Below, piece after piece: positions 5,584 to 6,459 of a DNA stretch of 6,459 bases. Both the position numbers and the translations under genes were made by a program. The stretch is from a bacterium (GTDB lineage: Bacteria > B130-G9): contig DATLAJ010000179.1 of the NCBI GenBank assembly GCA_035527515.1, positions 1 through 6,459 of the forward strand, given 5' to 3'. Positions within the stretch are counted from its first letter, which is position 1; each line of letters opens with the position of its first letter. A model generated the notes under the pieces. It was not told the origin of the DNA. It searched no databases and saw nothing but the letters and a program-made list of their open reading frames with translations.

Positions 5584-6105
5584 TCAGAACCCACCGAGAA
5601 AGCCAGTGCTGCCGGGCTTTCTGGTCTGCTTGCGGTCCTCGAGGATCGCCGAAAGTAGCGTGCGTCTCCTGAAATCTAGTTTGGCCGCAAAGGTCCCAGA
5701 AGACAGGGCAGCTCGTGAACCGCCGACAGAGAAGACGCCACGTGACGCATCAGGTACGGACGAGCACAGAAGCGCATTATCGGGCCCGACCTCCACCCGG
5801 ACAGGAAGCGAGAGACCATCGGGGTGCTTTGAGATGGCAAGAGTAAGTACCGCTTGCCCCACGCCCTCGAGCATCGTTGCCGCCTCGGCATTGCGGGCGG
5901 TAAACAATGCGTGCAAGGTCTGGTCCTCGAGTCGCACAATTGCCTCTCCGCTAATGGAGTCCTTTACCTTGGTCAAAGATAGGACAATGCTGAGAGAGAC
6001 GAGAAGGCCCGCCTGAAGCAACAGAACTACGGCGAGGAGAAGGCCCTTCTTGCGCATCAAGCGCCCCACAAATCGCCACTCACTAAATAGGAACTTGCCA
6101 GTCAC
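5584..6105 (-). CDS. Small membrane-anchored protein of unknown function (173 aa)
   Basis: First gene of the four-gene operon. Residues 1-20 are basic (FVGRLMRKKG), then one strong hydrophobic segment (about 21-44) anchors the protein with the rest probably outside the cytoplasm. Residues 45-150 are moderately polar, with an alternating pattern (LPVRVEVGPDNALL) suggesting a small beta-containing domain. The C terminus is basic, then Gly-rich (GSTGFLGGF). I do not recognise a family. The basic start plus helix loosely recalls the first helix of export proteins, but nothing else supports that. The start is a GTG at 6105 with GGGG about 9 nt upstream; no in-frame ATG fits better. Its stop is 1 nt before the preferred kinase start, implying coupling. 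A degenerate copy of the dispersed repeat (5706-5724) is read as GGSRAAL within it. Confidence 0.65.
   Translation of the reverse strand: MTGKFLFSEWRFVGRLMRKKGLLLAVVLLLQAGLLVSLSIVLSLTKVKDSISGEAIVRLEDQTLHALFTARNAEAATMLEGVGQAVLTLAISKHPDGLSLPVRVEVGPDNALLCSSVPDASRGVFSVGGSRAALSSGTFAAKLDFRRRTLLSAILEDRKQTRKPGSTGFLGGF
5706..5724. repeat. Degenerate dispersed-repeat copy inside the 173-aa gene
   Basis: 19 nt match the palindromic core of the 653-676 unit at 17 of 19 positions, including TCGTGAACCGCC exactly. The two mismatches are in one arm, so two stem pairs become G-T or mismatched. The CCCCTAC end is not preserved. This could be a fossil insertion absorbed into the reading frame. Confidence 0.45.
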
Positions 6106-6143
6106 TGTCTTAATCCCCAGGCATTCTTCATCATTGATGCGTT

Positions 6144-6191
6144 AAATCCCCTATATGTTAACACAATCTGACCACCGCAGTATAGGGATTT
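6144..6191. promoter_or_regulatory. Inverted repeat upstream of the four-gene operon, possible operator
   Basis: AAATCCCCTATA (6144-6155) and TATAGGGATTT (6181-6191) are inverted arms that match over 11 bp with a single extra C, separated by 25 nt. A small palindrome, TGTTAACA (6156-6163), lies next to the left arm. The element is 39 bp upstream of the GTG at 6105, where an operator for the leftward operon would be expected. No good -35/-10 pair for that operon could be found, so the operon promoter itself is not assigned. Confidence 0.35.
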
Positions 6192-6311
6192 CTTGCCAGC
6201 GGCGCCACAAAGTCCGTTCCACTCCCAAGGGTGTTTGCAGGCGACCGATAGCTAATCGAGCTACATACTCTACCTGGCCTGCGCAACCAAGACCCGTTTT
6301 TCATTTACAGC

Positions 6312-6406
6312 AAAAAAAGCTTGACATACCTTGAAGCCCTCTATAATCTGTTTAATAGACCCGAAAATGGCGGTGCTGTTCATGCCGGCTGGCGACCACC
6401 ACCCCG
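6312..6406 (+). repeat. Promoter-leader cassette, right copy (plus orientation)
   Basis: This is the homologue of the left cassette at 1111-1019, in opposite orientation, so the two copies point outward from the operon between them. After the -10, conserved blocks continue for about 50 nt (AAAT, GCGGTG, TGCCG, CTGGCG, CCACCCCG). An ATG at 6367 in this copy opens a 27-codon frame but is ATC in the left copy, so the conserved unit is more likely leader RNA than the start of a protein. Confidence 0.75.
6321..6347 (+). promoter_or_regulatory. Rightward sigma70-type promoter
   Basis: Seven A (6312-6318), then GC, a perfect TTGACA (6321-6326), a 15-nt spacer and a perfect TATAAT (6342-6347). The boxes are consensus; only the spacer is shorter than the usual 17 nt. 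It faces away from the four-gene operon and should start an RNA near 6354 that runs off the right edge. An ATG at 6455, 9 nt after a GAGGG-like purine stretch, might begin the downstream gene, but only two codons are visible. Confidence 0.7.
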
Positions 6407-6459
6407 CCGATCGGCTGCGAGAAGAGCCCGCTGCTAGTTGTGAGGGCTGAGGCCATGTT

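Noticed and set aside
6367-6450. 27-codon plus-strand frame just after the rightward promoter
   Set aside because: The ATG is ATC in the homologous left cassette and the frame is not preserved as a protein start, so it is treated as leader sequence.

Overview
The window comes from a bacterium of moderate-to-high GC content. It has sigma70-type promoters with an A-tract in front of an extended CTTGACA box, compact operons, and 24-nt hairpin-forming repeats (GGGCGG..GTGAACCGCCCCTAC type), one pair of which is read through inside a gene. Such repeats are familiar from genomes of uncultivated bacteria assembled from metagenomes, but the sequence does not fix the phylum. All supported genes are on the minus strand, so transcription runs from right to left.

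Right part (about 6105 to 1253): a tight four-gene operon. In order of transcription it encodes a small membrane-anchored protein of unknown function, an HprK-related P-loop kinase, a PF14907-type nucleotidyltransferase, and a large multi-pass membrane protein with GT-C glycosyltransferase character. The genes are spaced by +1, 4 and 18 nt. The membrane protein carries an in-frame 75-nt inverted repeat insertion.

Left part (about 1111 to 1): a leftward promoter, about 450 nt of apparently untranslated sequence with dispersed repeats, then two tandem small genes. The second runs off the left edge. Both encode peptides with a nearly identical N-terminal segment of about 34 residues (26/34 identical, with silent codon differences showing selection in this frame). 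In the complete copy this is followed by a Cys-rich tail in which all eight cysteines sit in [F/Y]-x-C. This leader-plus-variable-core layout suggests precursors of ribosomally made, post-translationally modified peptides (RiPPs). HprK-like kinases and PF14907-like nucleotidyltransferases are known next to some RiPP genes (for example paeninodin-type lasso clusters), so the right-hand operon may supply tailoring enzymes. That link is inference: no radical SAM enzyme, lasso cyclase, leader protease or dedicated exporter is visible here.

Far right (6312 to 6459): a rightward promoter whose first ~95 bp are homologous (62/83 ungapped) to the leftward promoter-leader that serves the Cys-rich peptide genes. 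The two cassettes point outward from either side of the four-gene operon. This suggests that the gene beyond the right edge is co-regulated with the peptides and may be another member of the set.
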